Shown: one piece after another, positions 16,254 to 26,270 of the stretch
Layout of the letters: every line of letters starts with the position of its first letter
Position numbering within the stretch: the stretch's first letter is position 1
Assembly: GCA_000415505.1 (NCBI GenBank)
Contig: KE354498.1
Span: forward strand, 1-36,232
DNA: 36,232 nucleotides
Direction: 5' to 3'
DNA from: Streptomyces afghaniensis 772
Lineage (GTDB): Bacteria; Actinomycetota; Actinomycetes; Streptomycetales; Streptomycetaceae
The notes under the pieces: generated by a model
What the model was told of the DNA's origin: nothing
Databases searched by the model: none
Seen by the model: only the letters and a program-made list of their open reading frames with translations
Translations under genes and position numbers: made by a program

Positions 16254-17648
16254 ATGCGTGACACCTCCGGCAGACCCCGCACCCGGCGCCCCTTCCGGCG
16301 GGCGCTCGTCGCCGTCGTCAGCACACTCGGCCTCGCCGCGGTCGCCGCCACCGCCGCGACTCCCTCCGCCAGCGCCTCCGCGCCGCCGCCCCCGTCGGGC
16401 TGGAACCAGGTCTTCCTCGACGACTTCAACGGCCCGGCCGGCAGCGGCGTCAACACGTCCAACTGGCAGTACGCGACCGGCAAGGGCTACCCGGGCGGCC
16501 CCGCCAACTGGGGCACCGGCGAGATCGAGACGATGACGAGCAGCACCGACAACGTCTCGCTCGACGGCAACGGCAACCTCCGCATCACCCCCCGGCGGGA
16601 CGGCGCCGGCAACTGGACCTCCGGCCGCATCGAGACCAACCGCACCGACTTCCAGCCTCCGGCCGGCGGCAAGCTCCGCGTGGAGTCGCGCATCCAGGTG
16701 CCGAACGTCACCGGGGCCGCGGCCAAGGGCTACTGGCCCGCGTTCTGGATGCTGGGCGCCCCCTACCGCGGCAACTACTGGAACTGGCCGGCCGTCGGCG
16801 AGCTGGACATCATGGAGAACACCCAGGGCCAGAACACGGTGTTCGCGACGATGCACTGCGGCACCTCCCCGGGCGGCCCCTGCAACGAGACCAGCGGCAT
16901 CGGCAGTTCGACGGCCTGCCAGGGCACCACCTGCCAGGCCGGCTTCCACACCTACCGGATGGAGTGGGACCGCTCGACGAGCGTCGAGGAGATCCGCTTC
17001 TACCTCGACGGCGTCAACTTCCACACGGTGCGCGCCAACCAGGTCGATGCCACGACGTGGCGCAATGCCACGGACCACGGCTTCTTCATCATCCTGAACG
17101 TCGCGATGGGCGGCGGCTTCCCGGACGCGTTCGGCGGCGGCCCGGACGCGGGGACGCAGCCCGGCCACCCGATGGTCGTCGACTACGTCCAGGTGCTGTC
17201 GTCCGGTGGCGGCACCACGCCTCCCCCGACCGGCAACCGCGACGCCTACTCCGCCATCCAGGCCGAGTCCTACGACGGCCAGTCCGGCGTGACGACCGAG
17301 ACGACGTCCGACTCCGGCGGCGGCCAGAACGTCGGCTCGCTGGCCAACGGCGACTGGCTGCACTTCAAGGGCGTGAACTTCGGCTCCAGCGCGGCCCGGC
17401 AGTTCAGCGCCCGGGTCGCGAGCGGTGCGGCGGGCGGCGTCAGCGGACTGGTGGAAGTGCGGCTGGACAGCCGGAGCAACGCGCCCGTCGGGAGTTTCGC
17501 CGTGGGCAGCACCGGCGGCTGGCAGTCGTGGCGGACCGTTCCGGCGAACATCAACTCCGTGACGGGCACACACGATGTGTATCTGACCTTCACCAGCGGA
17601 CAGCCGGCGGACTTCGTGAACGTCAACTGGTTCGCCTTCGGACACTGA
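16254..17648 (+). CDS. Secreted GH16 beta-glucanase (laminarinase-like) with CBM6 domain
   Basis: A 464-residue exported enzyme. A long, Arg-rich N-terminus leads into a signal peptide (LVAVVSTLGLAAVAATAATPSASASA, about residues 18-43). The GH16 catalytic domain spans about residues 48-325 with the active-site motif GELDIMEN (Glu183 nucleophile, Asp185, Glu188 acid/base), preceded by GYWPAFWMLG. After a short Gly/Thr/Pro linker, residues about 338-464 form a CBM6 carbohydrate-binding module (YSAIQAESYDGQSG, GDWLHFKGVNFG, VNVNWFAFGH). It should cleave beta-1,3 (or mixed beta-1,3/1,4) glucans from fungi, algae or plants. The LacI-type operator upstream implies induction by glucan-derived oligosaccharides. 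Confidence 0.95.
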   Translation: MRDTSGRPRTRRPFRRALVAVVSTLGLAAVAATAATPSASASAPPPPSGWNQVFLDDFNGPAGSGVNTSNWQYATGKGYPGGPANWGTGEIETMTSSTDNVSLDGNGNLRITPRRDGAGNWTSGRIETNRTDFQPPAGGKLRVESRIQVPNVTGAAAKGYWPAFWMLGAPYRGNYWNWPAVGELDIMENTQGQNTVFATMHCGTSPGGPCNETSGIGSSTACQGTTCQAGFHTYRMEWDRSTSVEEIRFYLDGVNFHTVRANQVDATTWRNATDHGFFIILNVAMGGGFPDAFGGGPDAGTQPGHPMVVDYVQVLSSGGGTTPPPTGNRDAYSAIQAESYDGQSGVTTETTSDSGGGQNVGSLANGDWLHFKGVNFGSSAARQFSARVASGAAGGVSGLVEVRLDSRSNAPVGSFAVGSTGGWQSWRTVPANINSVTGTHDVYLTFTSGQPADFVNVNWFAFGH

Positions 17649-17659
17649 CGATCCTCGGC

Positions 17660-17689
17660 AGGGGGCTCCACGCGCGCGTGGGGCCCTCT
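17660..17689. terminator. Bidirectional terminator between GH16 and AraC genes
   Basis: A near-perfect inverted repeat, arms 17660-17674 and 17675-17689 (AGGGGGCTCCACGCG against CGCGTGGGGCCCTCT), allows a stem of about 13 pairs with a tight loop and two wobble or mismatch positions. It is followed by TTTC. It lies 11 bases after the glucanase stop and 23 bases from the AraC stop, serving both convergent genes. Confidence 0.8.
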
Positions 17690-17712
17690 TTCGCTGCCCG
17701 GCCTCCGTAACC

Positions 17713-18639
17713 TCAGCGCAGTTCCGCCCGGAACGCCGCCGGCGTCTGGTCCGTGTGCTGGTGGAAGAACTTGGAGAAGTTCGCGGCGTCGGGGAAGCCG
17801 ACCGCCGCGCCGACCCGGCCGATCGGCAGGTCGGTGTGGGCGAGGAGGCGTTTGGCCTCCAGGACCACGCGCTTGTCGATGAAGGCCTTGGGGGTGTCCC
17901 CGGTCGCGCCGCGGACCGCGCGGACCAGGGTGCGGCGGGAGTAGCCGAGCGCATCGGCGTAGGCGCTGACGCTGTGGTTGGTGGCGAAGTCCTTCTCCAC
18001 GGCGTCCCGGAAGAGGGTGAAGGTGGAGTCGGACGTCTGTCGTACCGACTCCGCCGTACTGGCGGCGAGATGGGCGAGCCGCAGCAGGAACGCCGTCAGC
18101 GAATGGCGCAGGACGGCGGTGTGCAGGCTCAGCGGCAGCGTGTCCGTGTCCTCGTACTCGCGGCGGAGCTGGCCGAGCGAGTCGCGCAGACCGGCGAGTT
18201 GGGCCGCGTCGGGACGCAAGTGCGGCGGCAGGTCGTAGCGGTACAGGCCGGTGGCCTCGACGGTCGCGCGGGGCAGGAAGCCCGGCTGCATGGTCAGCAC
18301 CGTTCCGCGGTACTCGCTCGTGCGGGAGAAGCGGTGGACCTGCCCCGGGCGGATCCACAGCAGGTCCCCGGCCGTGGCCTCGTACTCGGTGAAGTCGACC
18401 ATGTGCCGGACCGGGCCCTCGCCGAACAGCAGCACGACGTGGAAGTCGATGCGGTGCACGCGCTCCAGGGGCGCGTCGGCGTGCCAGGTGCGGCCGGTGC
18501 CCATCGGGCCGACCTGCATGCCGACGCCGCCGACACTCAGCTCGACCGGGAAGGGGAACGTTCTGATCCCGTCGCCGCCTTGGATGCCTCTGTCTGCCAT
18601 ATCTGCCATATCCGCCATGTCCGCCTCGTGCCGCCCCAT
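17713..18639 (-). CDS. AraC family transcriptional regulator
   Basis: Up to 308 residues. The N-terminal half is a cupin-like sensing domain (FHVVLLFGEGPVRHMVDFTEYEATAGDLLWIRPGQVHRFS). The C-terminal 100 residues hold two helix-turn-helix motifs (VSAYADALGYSRRTLVRAVRGATGDTPKAFIDKRVVLEAKRLLAHTDLPIGRVGAAVGFPDAANFSKFFHQHTDQTPAAFR). The first ATG (18639) lacks a ribosome site. The ATG at 18618 has GAGGCGG just upstream and is a good alternative, giving 301 residues. Three Met codons recur in a 9-base tandem repeat there. It is divergent from the pentose-phosphate operon and convergent with the glucanase gene. Its target is unknown; regulation of the adjacent tkt operon is plausible but unproven. 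Confidence 0.9.
   Translation of the reverse strand: MGRHEADMADMADMADRGIQGGDGIRTFPFPVELSVGGVGMQVGPMGTGRTWHADAPLERVHRIDFHVVLLFGEGPVRHMVDFTEYEATAGDLLWIRPGQVHRFSRTSEYRGTVLTMQPGFLPRATVEATGLYRYDLPPHLRPDAAQLAGLRDSLGQLRREYEDTDTLPLSLHTAVLRHSLTAFLLRLAHLAASTAESVRQTSDSTFTLFRDAVEKDFATNHSVSAYADALGYSRRTLVRAVRGATGDTPKAFIDKRVVLEAKRLLAHTDLPIGRVGAAVGFPDAANFSKFFHQHTDQTPAAFRAELR
18592..18627 (-). repeat. Four 9-bp tandem repeats at the AraC start region
   Basis: Read on the minus strand, four 9-base units follow each other: GAGGCGGAC, ATGGCGGAT, ATGGCAGAT, ATGGCAGAC, encoding Glu-Ala-Asp then Met-Ala-Asp three times. The first unit supplies a ribosome-binding-like GAGG and the next three each carry an in-frame ATG. 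Confidence 0.85.
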
Positions 18640-18707
18640 TCGCGCGCCGCGCTGCCTTGGGGTGTCCCACTTTCACCACAGGCTGGCACACGGCGACCTT
18701 CCGTCGA

Positions 18708-18722
18708 AAAAGTCAGACTTTT
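18708..18722. promoter_or_regulatory. Palindrome in the AraC-tkt intergenic region (candidate operator)
   Basis: AAAAGTCAGACTTTT is a perfect inverted repeat, seven bases each side of a central A, in an A/T-rich patch that contrasts with the surroundings. GTCAGAC occurs again at 18735-18741. A possible -10 (TAGTTT, 18722-18727) for tkt overlaps it, but no good -35 is seen. It is a likely binding site for a regulator of the pentose-phosphate operon. Confidence 0.5.
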
Positions 18723-18775
18723 AGTTTTGAAGACGTCAGACCAGCCACTTCGCTCCTATCGAGGACTTCTTGAAG

Positions 18776-20851
18776 ATGAGCACGCAGACAGCGGACAGCT
18801 TCGAATGGACCGAACTCGACCGGCGTGCCGTCGACACCGCCCGTCTGCTGGCGGCCGATGCCGTCCAGCGGGTCGGAAACGGCCATCCCGGCACGGCGAT
18901 GAGCCTGGCGCCGGCCGCCTACACGATCTTTCAGAAGGTGATGCGGCACGATCCGGCCGACCCGGAGTGGACCGGCCGTGACCGATTCGTCCTCTCCCCT
19001 GGCCACACGTCGCTGACCCTCTACACGCAGCTGTACCTCGCGGGCTACGAGCTGGAGCTTGACGACCTGAAGGCGTTCCGCACGCACGGCTCGAAGACGC
19101 CCGGCCACCCCGAGTACGGACACACCGCGGGCGTGGAGACCACGACCGGCCCGCTCGGCCAGGGCGTCGCGAACGCGGTCGGCATGGCGATGGCCGCCCG
19201 TTACGAGCGTGGCCTGTTCGACCCCGACGCCCCCGAGGGCGAGTCCCCCTTCGACCACACCGTCTGGGCCATCGTCTCCGACGGCGACCTCCAGGAGGGC
19301 GTCTCCGCCGAGGCCTCCTCGCTGGCCGGCCACCAGAAGCTCGGCAACCTGGTCTTCCTCTACGACGACAACCACATCTCCATCGAGGGCGACACCGCGA
19401 CCGCGTTCTCCGAGGACGTGCTGAAGCGGTACGAGGCGTACGGCTGGCACGTGCAGCGGATCGAGCCGCACGAGGACGGCGACGTCGACGTGCACGCGCT
19501 GTACGCGGCGCTGAAGGAGGCTCAGGCCGAGACCGGGCGCCCCTCCATCATCGCGATGCGCACCATCATCGCCTGGCCGGCGCCGAACGCGCGCAACACC
19601 GAGGCCTCCCACGGCTCGGCGCTCGGCGAGGACGAGGTCGCCGCCACCAAGCGCCTCCTCGGCTTCGACCCGGAGAAGACCTTCGAGGTCGCCGACGAGG
19701 TGCTGGCGCACACCCGCCGGGCCCTGGACCGGGGCGCCGAGGCGCACGCCGCCTGGGACAAGCGGATCGCCGCCTGGCGCGGTGAGAACCCGGAGCGCGC
19801 CGCCACCTTCGACCGGGTCAGCAAGGGTGAGCTGCCCGCCGGCTGGGAGGACGCCCTGCCGGTGTTCGAGCCGGGCAAGGCGGTCGCCACCCGTGCCGCG
19901 TCCGGCAAGGTGCTCCAGTCCCTCGGCGCGGTCGTCCCCGAGCTGTGGGGCGGCTCGGCCGACCTGGCCGGCTCGAACAACACCACCATCGACAAGACGT
20001 CGTCCTTCCTGCCGCAGGGCAACCCGCTGCCGGAGGCCGACCCGTACGGCCGGACGATCCACTTCGGCATCCGCGAGTTCTCCATGGCCGCGGAGATGAA
20101 CGGCATCGCGCTGCACGGCAACACGCGCGTCTACGGCGGCACCTTCCTGGTGTTCTCCGACTACATGCGCAACGCCGTCCGGATGTCGGCCCTGATGCAG
20201 CTGCCGGTGACGTACGTGTGGACGCACGACTCCGTCGGCCTGGGCGAGGACGGCCCGACCCACCAGCCCGTCGAGCACCTGGCGTCGCTGCGGGCCATCC
20301 CGGGCCTGAACGTCGTACGCCCGGCCGACGCCAACGAGACCGCGCTCGCCTGGGCCGAGATCCTCCGGCGGCACACCACCGACCCGGCCCCGCACGGTCT
20401 CGCGCTCACCCGCCAGGGCGTGCCCACGTACGAGCCGAACCCGGACGTGGCACGCGGCGGTTACGTGCGGGCCGAGGCGGAGGGCGGCGAGCCGCAGGTG
20501 ATCCTGATCGCCACCGGTTCCGAGGTGCACCTCGCCGTCGAGGCCCGTGAGCGGCTCGAGGCGGCGGGTGTGCCCACCCGGGTGGTGTCGATGCCGTCCG
20601 TGGAGTGGTTCGAGGAGCAGCCCCGCGCGTACCGGGACAGCGTCCTGCCGCCGTCCGTGAAGGCCCGGGTCGCGGTCGAGGCCGGTATCGGCCTGACCTG
20701 GCACCGGTTCACGGGGGACGCGGGACGCATCGTCTCCCTGGAGCACTTCGGCGCCTCCGCAGACGCCAGGACCCTGTTCGCCGAGTACGGCTTCACCCCC
20801 GAGAACGTCGTCGCCGCAGCCCGGGAATCCCTGGCCGCTGTGCGCGGTTGA
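18776..20851 (+). CDS. tkt: Transketolase
   Basis: A 691-residue thiamine-diphosphate enzyme that moves two-carbon units between ketoses and aldoses in the non-oxidative pentose phosphate pathway. Visible features are the N-terminal ThDP-binding region ([65 protein letters not shown]), the pyrimidine-binding domain ([49 protein letters not shown]) and the C-terminal domain ([22 protein letters not shown]). The ATG at 18776 has GAGGA ten bases upstream; an upstream TTG at 18770 is less likely. First gene of a seven-gene operon; tal starts 19 bases after its stop. Confidence 0.97.
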   Translation: MSTQTADSFEWTELDRRAVDTARLLAADAVQRVGNGHPGTAMSLAPAAYTIFQKVMRHDPADPEWTGRDRFVLSPGHTSLTLYTQLYLAGYELELDDLKAFRTHGSKTPGHPEYGHTAGVETTTGPLGQGVANAVGMAMAARYERGLFDPDAPEGESPFDHTVWAIVSDGDLQEGVSAEASSLAGHQKLGNLVFLYDDNHISIEGDTATAFSEDVLKRYEAYGWHVQRIEPHEDGDVDVHALYAALKEAQAETGRPSIIAMRTIIAWPAPNARNTEASHGSALGEDEVAATKRLLGFDPEKTFEVADEVLAHTRRALDRGAEAHAAWDKRIAAWRGENPERAATFDRVSKGELPAGWEDALPVFEPGKAVATRAASGKVLQSLGAVVPELWGGSADLAGSNNTTIDKTSSFLPQGNPLPEADPYGRTIHFGIREFSMAAEMNGIALHGNTRVYGGTFLVFSDYMRNAVRMSALMQLPVTYVWTHDSVGLGEDGPTHQPVEHLASLRAIPGLNVVRPADANETALAWAEILRRHTTDPAPHGLALTRQGVPTYEPNPDVARGGYVRAEAEGGEPQVILIATGSEVHLAVEARERLEAAGVPTRVVSMPSVEWFEEQPRAYRDSVLPPSVKARVAVEAGIGLTWHRFTGDAGRIVSLEHFGASADARTLFAEYGFTPENVVAAARESLAAVRG

Positions 20852-20870
20852 TCCGACCGCCCGAAAGAAG

Positions 20871-22016
20871 ATGATCACTGTGACCGAAGCGACCGCGAGC
20901 GCGGGAGCACTCAAGCGCCTGTCCGACGAGGGCGTGTCGATCTGGCTGGACGACCTGTCCCGCCGGCGGATCGAGTCCGGCAGCCTGGCCGGGCTCGTGG
21001 CGACGGGGAACGTCGTCGGCGTCACCACCAACCCGTCCATCTTCCAGGCCGCCATCGGCTCCGGCGAGGGCTACGAGGAGCAGCTCGCCGACCTGGCGGT
21101 GCGGGGCGTCACCGTCGACGAAGCCGTCCGGATGATGACGACGGCCGACGTCCGGGCCGCCGCCGACGTCCTGCAGCCGGTGTACGACGCCACCGGCGGG
21201 CGGGACGGCCGGGTGTCCATCGAGGTCGACCCGCGGCTGGCCCACGACACGGCGGCGACCGTCGCCGAGGCCCGGCAGCTGGCCTGGCTGGTGGACCGCC
21301 CCAACGTGATGATCAAGATCCCCGCGACGAAGGCCGGCCTGCCGGCGATCACCGAGGTGATCGGCGCGGGCATCAGCGTGAACGTGACGCTGATCTTCTC
21401 ACTGGAGCGCTACCGCGAGGTGATGGACGCCTACCTCGCCGGCCTGGAGCAGGCACAGGCGGCCGGTCTCGACCTGGCGGCCATCTACTCGGTCGCGTCC
21501 TTCTTCGTCTCCCGCGTCGACTCCGAGATCGACAAGCGGCTGACGCTGCTGGGCACGGACGAGGCCCTCGCCCTGAAGGGCAGGGCGGCCCTGGCCAACG
21601 CCCGGCTCGCCTACGAGGCCTACGAACAGGTGTTCGCCGGGCCGCGCTGGCAGGCCCTGGGCGGCGCCCGTGCGAACCGGCAGCGCCCCCTTTGGGCCTC
21701 CACCGGTGTGAAGGACCCCGCTTACAAGGACACCCTGTACGTGGACGAACTGGTCGCCCCCGGCACGGTCAACACCATGCCGGAGGCCACGCTGAACGCC
21801 GTCGCCGACCACGGTGACGTCCAGGGCGACACCGTCACCGGCGGTTACGCCCAGGCGCGTGCCGACCTGGCGGCCGTCGAGCGGCTCGGCATTTCCTACG
21901 ACGAGGTGGTGCGGCAACTGGAGGACGAAGGCGTCGCCAAGTTCGAGGTGGCCTGGCAGGACCTGCTGGACGCGGTCACCAAGTCCTTGAACAGCAAGGG
22001 AGTTGACGCGGAATGA
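20871..22016 (+). CDS. tal: Transaldolase
   Basis: Up to 381 residues, the long actinobacterial/cyanobacterial-type transaldolase. It transfers a dihydroxyacetone unit between sugar phosphates via a Schiff base. Motifs are [14 protein letters not shown] near the N-terminus, the reactive lysine in [15 protein letters not shown], and [23 protein letters not shown], with [35 protein letters not shown] towards the end. ATG 20871 has AAAGAAG almost touching it, so GTG 20880 three codons later, with better spacing to the same purines, may be the true start. The stop overlaps the zwf start (ATGA). Confidence 0.96.
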   Translation: MITVTEATASAGALKRLSDEGVSIWLDDLSRRRIESGSLAGLVATGNVVGVTTNPSIFQAAIGSGEGYEEQLADLAVRGVTVDEAVRMMTTADVRAAADVLQPVYDATGGRDGRVSIEVDPRLAHDTAATVAEARQLAWLVDRPNVMIKIPATKAGLPAITEVIGAGISVNVTLIFSLERYREVMDAYLAGLEQAQAAGLDLAAIYSVASFFVSRVDSEIDKRLTLLGTDEALALKGRAALANARLAYEAYEQVFAGPRWQALGGARANRQRPLWASTGVKDPAYKDTLYVDELVAPGTVNTMPEATLNAVADHGDVQGDTVTGGYAQARADLAAVERLGISYDEVVRQLEDEGVAKFEVAWQDLLDAVTKSLNSKGVDAE

Positions 22017-23680
22017 CCGAGGGCATCCCCCAGACGGCCGAGCAGGAGACCATCGGAACCAAGGAGGACAAGGAGGCCCGGGCGGCGCAGGAGGCCGCCG
22101 GGGTCGAGCAGACCGGGGTGAGCGGCCGGGCCGCACCGCGCCCGCAGTACGCCGGCACCGACTTCGACAATCCCCTGCGCGACCCGCGCGACCGCCGTCT
22201 GCCCAGGATCGCGGGCCCGTCCGGGCTCGTCATCTTCGGTGTGACCGGCGACCTGTCCCGCAAGAAGCTGATGCCGGCCGTGTACGACCTGGCCAACCGC
22301 GGCCTGCTGCCGCCGGGCTTCTCGCTGGTGGGTTTCGCCCGCCGGGACTGGGAGGACCAGGACTTCGCGCAGGTGGTGCACGACGCGGTCCGTGAGCACG
22401 CGCGAACCCCCTTCCGCGAGGAGGTCTGGCAGCAGCTCGCCGAGGGCATGCGGTTCATCCCGGGTGACTTCGACGACGACACGGCGTTCAAGCAGCTGCG
22501 CTCCGCCGTCGAGGAGCTGGACGCCTCCCGGGGCACCAGCGGCAACTACGCCTTCTACCTCTCGGTGCCGCCGAAGTTCTTCCCGAAGGTCGTCCAGCAG
22601 CTGAAGAAGCACAAGCTGGCCGACGCCCAGGAGGGTTCCTGGCGCCGCGCGGTCATCGAAAAGCCGTTCGGGCACGACCTCGACAGCGCCTGTGAGCTGA
22701 ACGCGATCGTGCACGACGTGTTCGACCCGGAGCAGGTCTTCCGTATCGACCACTACCTGGGCAAGGAGACCGTCCAGAACATCCTGGCGCTGCGCTTCGC
22801 CAACCAGATGTTCGAACCGATCTGGAACCGGTCGTACGTCGACCATGTGCAGATCACCATGGCCGAGGACATCGGCATCGGCGGTCGCGCGGGGTACTAC
22901 GACGGCATCGGCGCCGCCCGTGACGTCATCCAGAACCACCTCCTGCAGCTGATGGCGCTCACCGCGATGGAGGAGCCCGCCGCCTTCGACGCGGCGTCGC
23001 TGCTCACCGAGAAGCTGAAGGTGCTGCGGGCCGTACGGCTGCCGGAGGACCTGGGCCGGCACACCGTGCGCGGGCAGTACGCGGCGGCCTGGCAGGGCGG
23101 CACCAAGGTCCGCGGCTATCTGGAGGAGGAGGGCATCGACCAGGCCTCCTCGACCGACACCTACGCCGCGATCAAGCTCCAGGTGGACAACCGCCGCTGG
23201 GCGGGCGTGCCCTTCTACCTGCGCACCGGCAAGCGGCTGGGCCGCCGGGTGACGGAGATCGCGGTGGTGTTCCAGCGGGCCCCGCACTCCCCCTTCGACT
23301 CCACGGCGACCGAGGAACTGGGGCAGAACGCGATCGTCATCCGCGTCCAGCCGGACGAGGGCATGACGGTGCGGTTCGGCTCCAAGGTGCCGGGTACGTC
23401 GATGGAGATCCGCGACGTGACGATGGACTTCGCCTACGGCGAGTCGTTCACCGAATCGAGCCCCGAGGCGTACGAACGGCTGATCCTGGACGTCCTCCTG
23501 GGCGACGCCAACCTGTTCCCCCGTCACCAGGAAGTGGAAGAGTCCTGGAAGATCCTCGACCCGATCGAGCAGTACTGGGCCACGCACGGCCGGCCCGCGC
23601 AGTACGTCTCGGGCAGTTGGGGACCCGCGGAAGCCGACGAGATGCTCGCACGAGACGGACGGAGCTGGCGCAGGCCATGA
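22013..23680 (+). CDS. zwf: Glucose-6-phosphate dehydrogenase
   Basis: A 555-residue enzyme oxidising glucose 6-phosphate to 6-phosphogluconolactone, entry step of the oxidative branch. The coenzyme-binding motif [19 protein letters not shown] starts near residue 75, and the substrate-binding [14 protein letters not shown] near 244 contains the conserved His. The first 70 residues are a hydrophilic, acidic/Gln-rich extension before the Rossmann fold, longer than in many Zwf proteins. The ATG overlaps the tal stop by 4 bases with GGAG upstream, and its stop overlaps opcA by 4 bases, so translation through tal-zwf-opcA looks coupled. Confidence 0.97.
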   Translation: MTEGIPQTAEQETIGTKEDKEARAAQEAAGVEQTGVSGRAAPRPQYAGTDFDNPLRDPRDRRLPRIAGPSGLVIFGVTGDLSRKKLMPAVYDLANRGLLPPGFSLVGFARRDWEDQDFAQVVHDAVREHARTPFREEVWQQLAEGMRFIPGDFDDDTAFKQLRSAVEELDASRGTSGNYAFYLSVPPKFFPKVVQQLKKHKLADAQEGSWRRAVIEKPFGHDLDSACELNAIVHDVFDPEQVFRIDHYLGKETVQNILALRFANQMFEPIWNRSYVDHVQITMAEDIGIGGRAGYYDGIGAARDVIQNHLLQLMALTAMEEPAAFDAASLLTEKLKVLRAVRLPEDLGRHTVRGQYAAAWQGGTKVRGYLEEEGIDQASSTDTYAAIKLQVDNRRWAGVPFYLRTGKRLGRRVTEIAVVFQRAPHSPFDSTATEELGQNAIVIRVQPDEGMTVRFGSKVPGTSMEIRDVTMDFAYGESFTESSPEAYERLILDVLLGDANLFPRHQEVEESWKILDPIEQYWATHGRPAQYVSGSWGPAEADEMLARDGRSWRRP

Positions 23681-24612
23681 AGATCGACCTGACCGACACC
23701 ACGGCAAGCAAGATCAACAAGGCGCTGGTGCAGGGCCGCCGCGCCATCGGCACCCCGGCCGTGGGCATGGTCCTGACGATGGTGATCGTCACGGACGAGG
23801 AGAACGCCTACGACGCGATCAAGGCAGCCGAGGAGGCCTCGCACGAGCACCCCTCGCGCACCCTGGTCGTCATCAAGCGGCACGCCCGCACCCCGCGCGA
23901 CCGCACCCAGTCCCGGCTGGACGCCGAGGTCCGGGTCGGCGCCGACGCGGGCACCGGCGAGACCGTGGTGCTGCGGACCTACGGCGAGGTGTCCGAGCAC
24001 GCCGACTCGGTGGTGCTGCCGCTGCTGCTGCCGGACGCGCCGGTGGTGGTGTGGTGGCCGATGGAGGCGCCGGAGGTGCCCTCGAAGGACCCGCTCGGGG
24101 CGCTGGCCCAGCGGCGCATCACCGACCTGTACGCGGTGGAGAACCCGCTGGAGATGCTGGAGACCCGGGTCCGCTCCTACGCGCCCGGTGACACGGACCT
24201 CGCCTGGACCCGGCTGACGCCCTGGCGTTCGATGCTGGCGGCGGCGCTGGACCAGGCCCGGGCGAAGGTGATCGTCGGCGGCCGTGGAGGCCGAGGCCGA
24301 GAACCCGGCGCCGAGCTGCTGGCCCGCTGGCTGGAGGCCCGGCTGCACGTCCGGGTCGACCGGGTGGTCACCGCCGGGCCGGTCGTGACGGCGGTCCGCC
24401 TGGGCACGGAGAGCGGTGAGATCGTCATCGACCGCCCCGAGGGACCGCTGGCCACACTGACCCTGCCGGGCCAGCCCTCCCGCACCCTCGCGCTGAAGGT
24501 CCGTGCCACCTCCGAACTCATCGCCGAGGAGCTGCGGCGCCTCGACGCGGACGAGATGTACGCCATCGCCCTGAACGGCGAGGCAACCGAGGAGACCCCT
24601 GCTCATGTCTGA
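23677..24612 (+). CDS. opcA: Glucose-6-phosphate dehydrogenase assembly protein OpcA
   Basis: A 311-residue OpcA protein, recognised by the N-terminal [37 protein letters not shown], the segment [26 protein letters not shown], and [24 protein letters not shown]. OpcA helps assembly and redox-linked activation of G6PDH in cyanobacteria and is routinely encoded next to zwf in actinomycetes. The ATG overlaps the zwf stop (ATGA); the last 8 bases overlap pgi. There is no catalytic motif; it is an accessory factor. Confidence 0.95.
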   Translation: MKIDLTDTTASKINKALVQGRRAIGTPAVGMVLTMVIVTDEENAYDAIKAAEEASHEHPSRTLVVIKRHARTPRDRTQSRLDAEVRVGADAGTGETVVLRTYGEVSEHADSVVLPLLLPDAPVVVWWPMEAPEVPSKDPLGALAQRRITDLYAVENPLEMLETRVRSYAPGDTDLAWTRLTPWRSMLAAALDQARAKVIVGGRGGRGREPGAELLARWLEARLHVRVDRVVTAGPVVTAVRLGTESGEIVIDRPEGPLATLTLPGQPSRTLALKVRATSELIAEELRRLDADEMYAIALNGEATEETPAHV

Positions 24613-26269
24613 CTCCCCCTCCGGCTCCCCCAGGCTCACGCGGCGGCCCGAGTGGACCGCCCTGGAGGACCACCGCAAGGACGCCCTGCCGCAGCCGGAC
24701 CTGCGTGAGCTGTTCACGGCGGACCCGGGGCGCGCCGAGCGCTACGTCGTGCACGTGGGCGACCTGCGCATCGACTACTCCAAGCACCTGATCACCGACG
24801 AGACGCTGGCCCTGCTCCAGGAGCTGGCCACCGCCACCGACGTGTTCGGGCTGCGGGACGCCATGTTCCGCGGCGAGAAGATCAACGTCACCGAGAACCG
24901 GGCCGTGCTGCACACCGCGCTGCGCGCCCCGCGGGACGCGGTGATCGAGGTCGACGGCGAGAACGTCGTCCCCGGTGTGCACGCCGTGCTCGACAAGATG
25001 GCCGCCTTCGCGGACCGGGTGCGCTCGGGCGAGTGGACCGGCCACACCGGCAGGCGGATCCGCAACGTCGTCAACATCGGCATCGGCGGCTCCGACCTCG
25101 GCCCGGCGATGGCCTACGAGGCGCTGCGGCCGTTCACCGCCCGGGAACTGACATTCCGCTTCGTGTCGAACGTGGACGGCGCCGACCTCCACGAGGCCAC
25201 CCGCGACCTGGACCCGGCGGAGACGCTGTTCATCGTCGCGTCCAAGACCTTCACCACGATCGAGACCATCACGAACGCGACCTCGGCGCGCTCCTGGCTG
25301 CTGGACGGCCTCGGGGGCGACGAGAAGGCGGTCGCCAAGCACTTCGTGGCGCTGTCCACGAACGCCGGGAAGGTCGCCGACTTCGGCATCGACGTCGACA
25401 ACATGTTCGAGTTCTGGGACTGGGTCGGCGGCCGCTACTCGTACGACTCCGCGATCGGCCTGTCCCTGATGATCGCGATCGGCCCGGACCGCTTCCGGGA
25501 GATGCTCGACGGCTTCCGCATCGTCGACGAGCACTTCCGCAACGCCCCCGCCGAGGCCAACGCCCCGCTCCTCATGGGCCTGCTCGGCATCTGGTACGGC
25601 AACTTCCACGACGCCCAGTCGCACGCCGTCCTGCCCTACAGCCACTACCTGTCCAAGTTCACCGCCTACCTCCAGCAGCTCGACATGGAGTCCAACGGCA
25701 AGTCGGTGGACCGCGACGGGCGTCCGGTGGAGTGGCAGACGGGGCCGGTGGTGTGGGGCACGCCCGGCACCAACGGGCAGCACGCCTACTACCAGTTGAT
25801 CCACCAGGGCACCAAGCTCATCCCCGCCGACCTGATCGGCTTCGCGCGGCCGGTCGCCGAGCTGGGCGACGAACTGAAGGCGCAGCACGACCTGCTGATG
25901 GCCAACCTGTTCGCCCAGGGGCAGGCGCTCGCCTTCGGCAAGACCGCCGAGGAGGTGCGGGCCGAGGGCGTGCCCGAGGAGCAGGTGCCGCACCGCACGT
26001 TCCGGGGCAACCACCCCACCACGACGATCCTGGCCACCGAACTCACCCCGTCGGTCCTCGGCCAGCTGGTCGCCCTCTACGAGCACAAGGTGTTCGTGCA
26101 GGGCGCGGTCTGGAACATCGACTCCTTCGACCAGTGGGGCGTCGAGCTCGGCAAGGTCCTCGCCAAGCGCGTCGAGCCCGCCCTGACCGAGGGCGCCGAC
26201 GTCCCCGGTCTCGATCCGTCCACGGCCGCGCTGGTGGCCGCCTACCGCAATCTTCGGGAAGTGAACTGA
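24605..26269 (+). CDS. pgi: Glucose-6-phosphate isomerase
   Basis: A 554-residue enzyme interconverting glucose 6-phosphate and fructose 6-phosphate. Signature segments are [33 protein letters not shown], the catalytic-region [18 protein letters not shown], and [27 protein letters not shown]. Length is normal for the family. GGAG lies upstream of the ATG, inside the end of opcA. In this operon it can recycle fructose 6-phosphate made by transketolase and transaldolase back to glucose 6-phosphate, allowing repeated passes through the oxidative branch for NADPH. Confidence 0.97.
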   Translation: MSDSPSGSPRLTRRPEWTALEDHRKDALPQPDLRELFTADPGRAERYVVHVGDLRIDYSKHLITDETLALLQELATATDVFGLRDAMFRGEKINVTENRAVLHTALRAPRDAVIEVDGENVVPGVHAVLDKMAAFADRVRSGEWTGHTGRRIRNVVNIGIGGSDLGPAMAYEALRPFTARELTFRFVSNVDGADLHEATRDLDPAETLFIVASKTFTTIETITNATSARSWLLDGLGGDEKAVAKHFVALSTNAGKVADFGIDVDNMFEFWDWVGGRYSYDSAIGLSLMIAIGPDRFREMLDGFRIVDEHFRNAPAEANAPLLMGLLGIWYGNFHDAQSHAVLPYSHYLSKFTAYLQQLDMESNGKSVDRDGRPVEWQTGPVVWGTPGTNGQHAYYQLIHQGTKLIPADLIGFARPVAELGDELKAQHDLLMANLFAQGQALAFGKTAEEVRAEGVPEEQVPHRTFRGNHPTTTILATELTPSVLGQLVALYEHKVFVQGAVWNIDSFDQWGVELGKVLAKRVEPALTEGADVPGLDPSTAALVAAYRNLREVN

Positions 26270-26270
26270 C

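Noticed and set aside
18713-21055. Open frame of 780 codons on the minus strand opposite transketolase
   Set aside because: A shadow of tkt caused by GC-biased third positions; the + frame carries all transketolase motifs.
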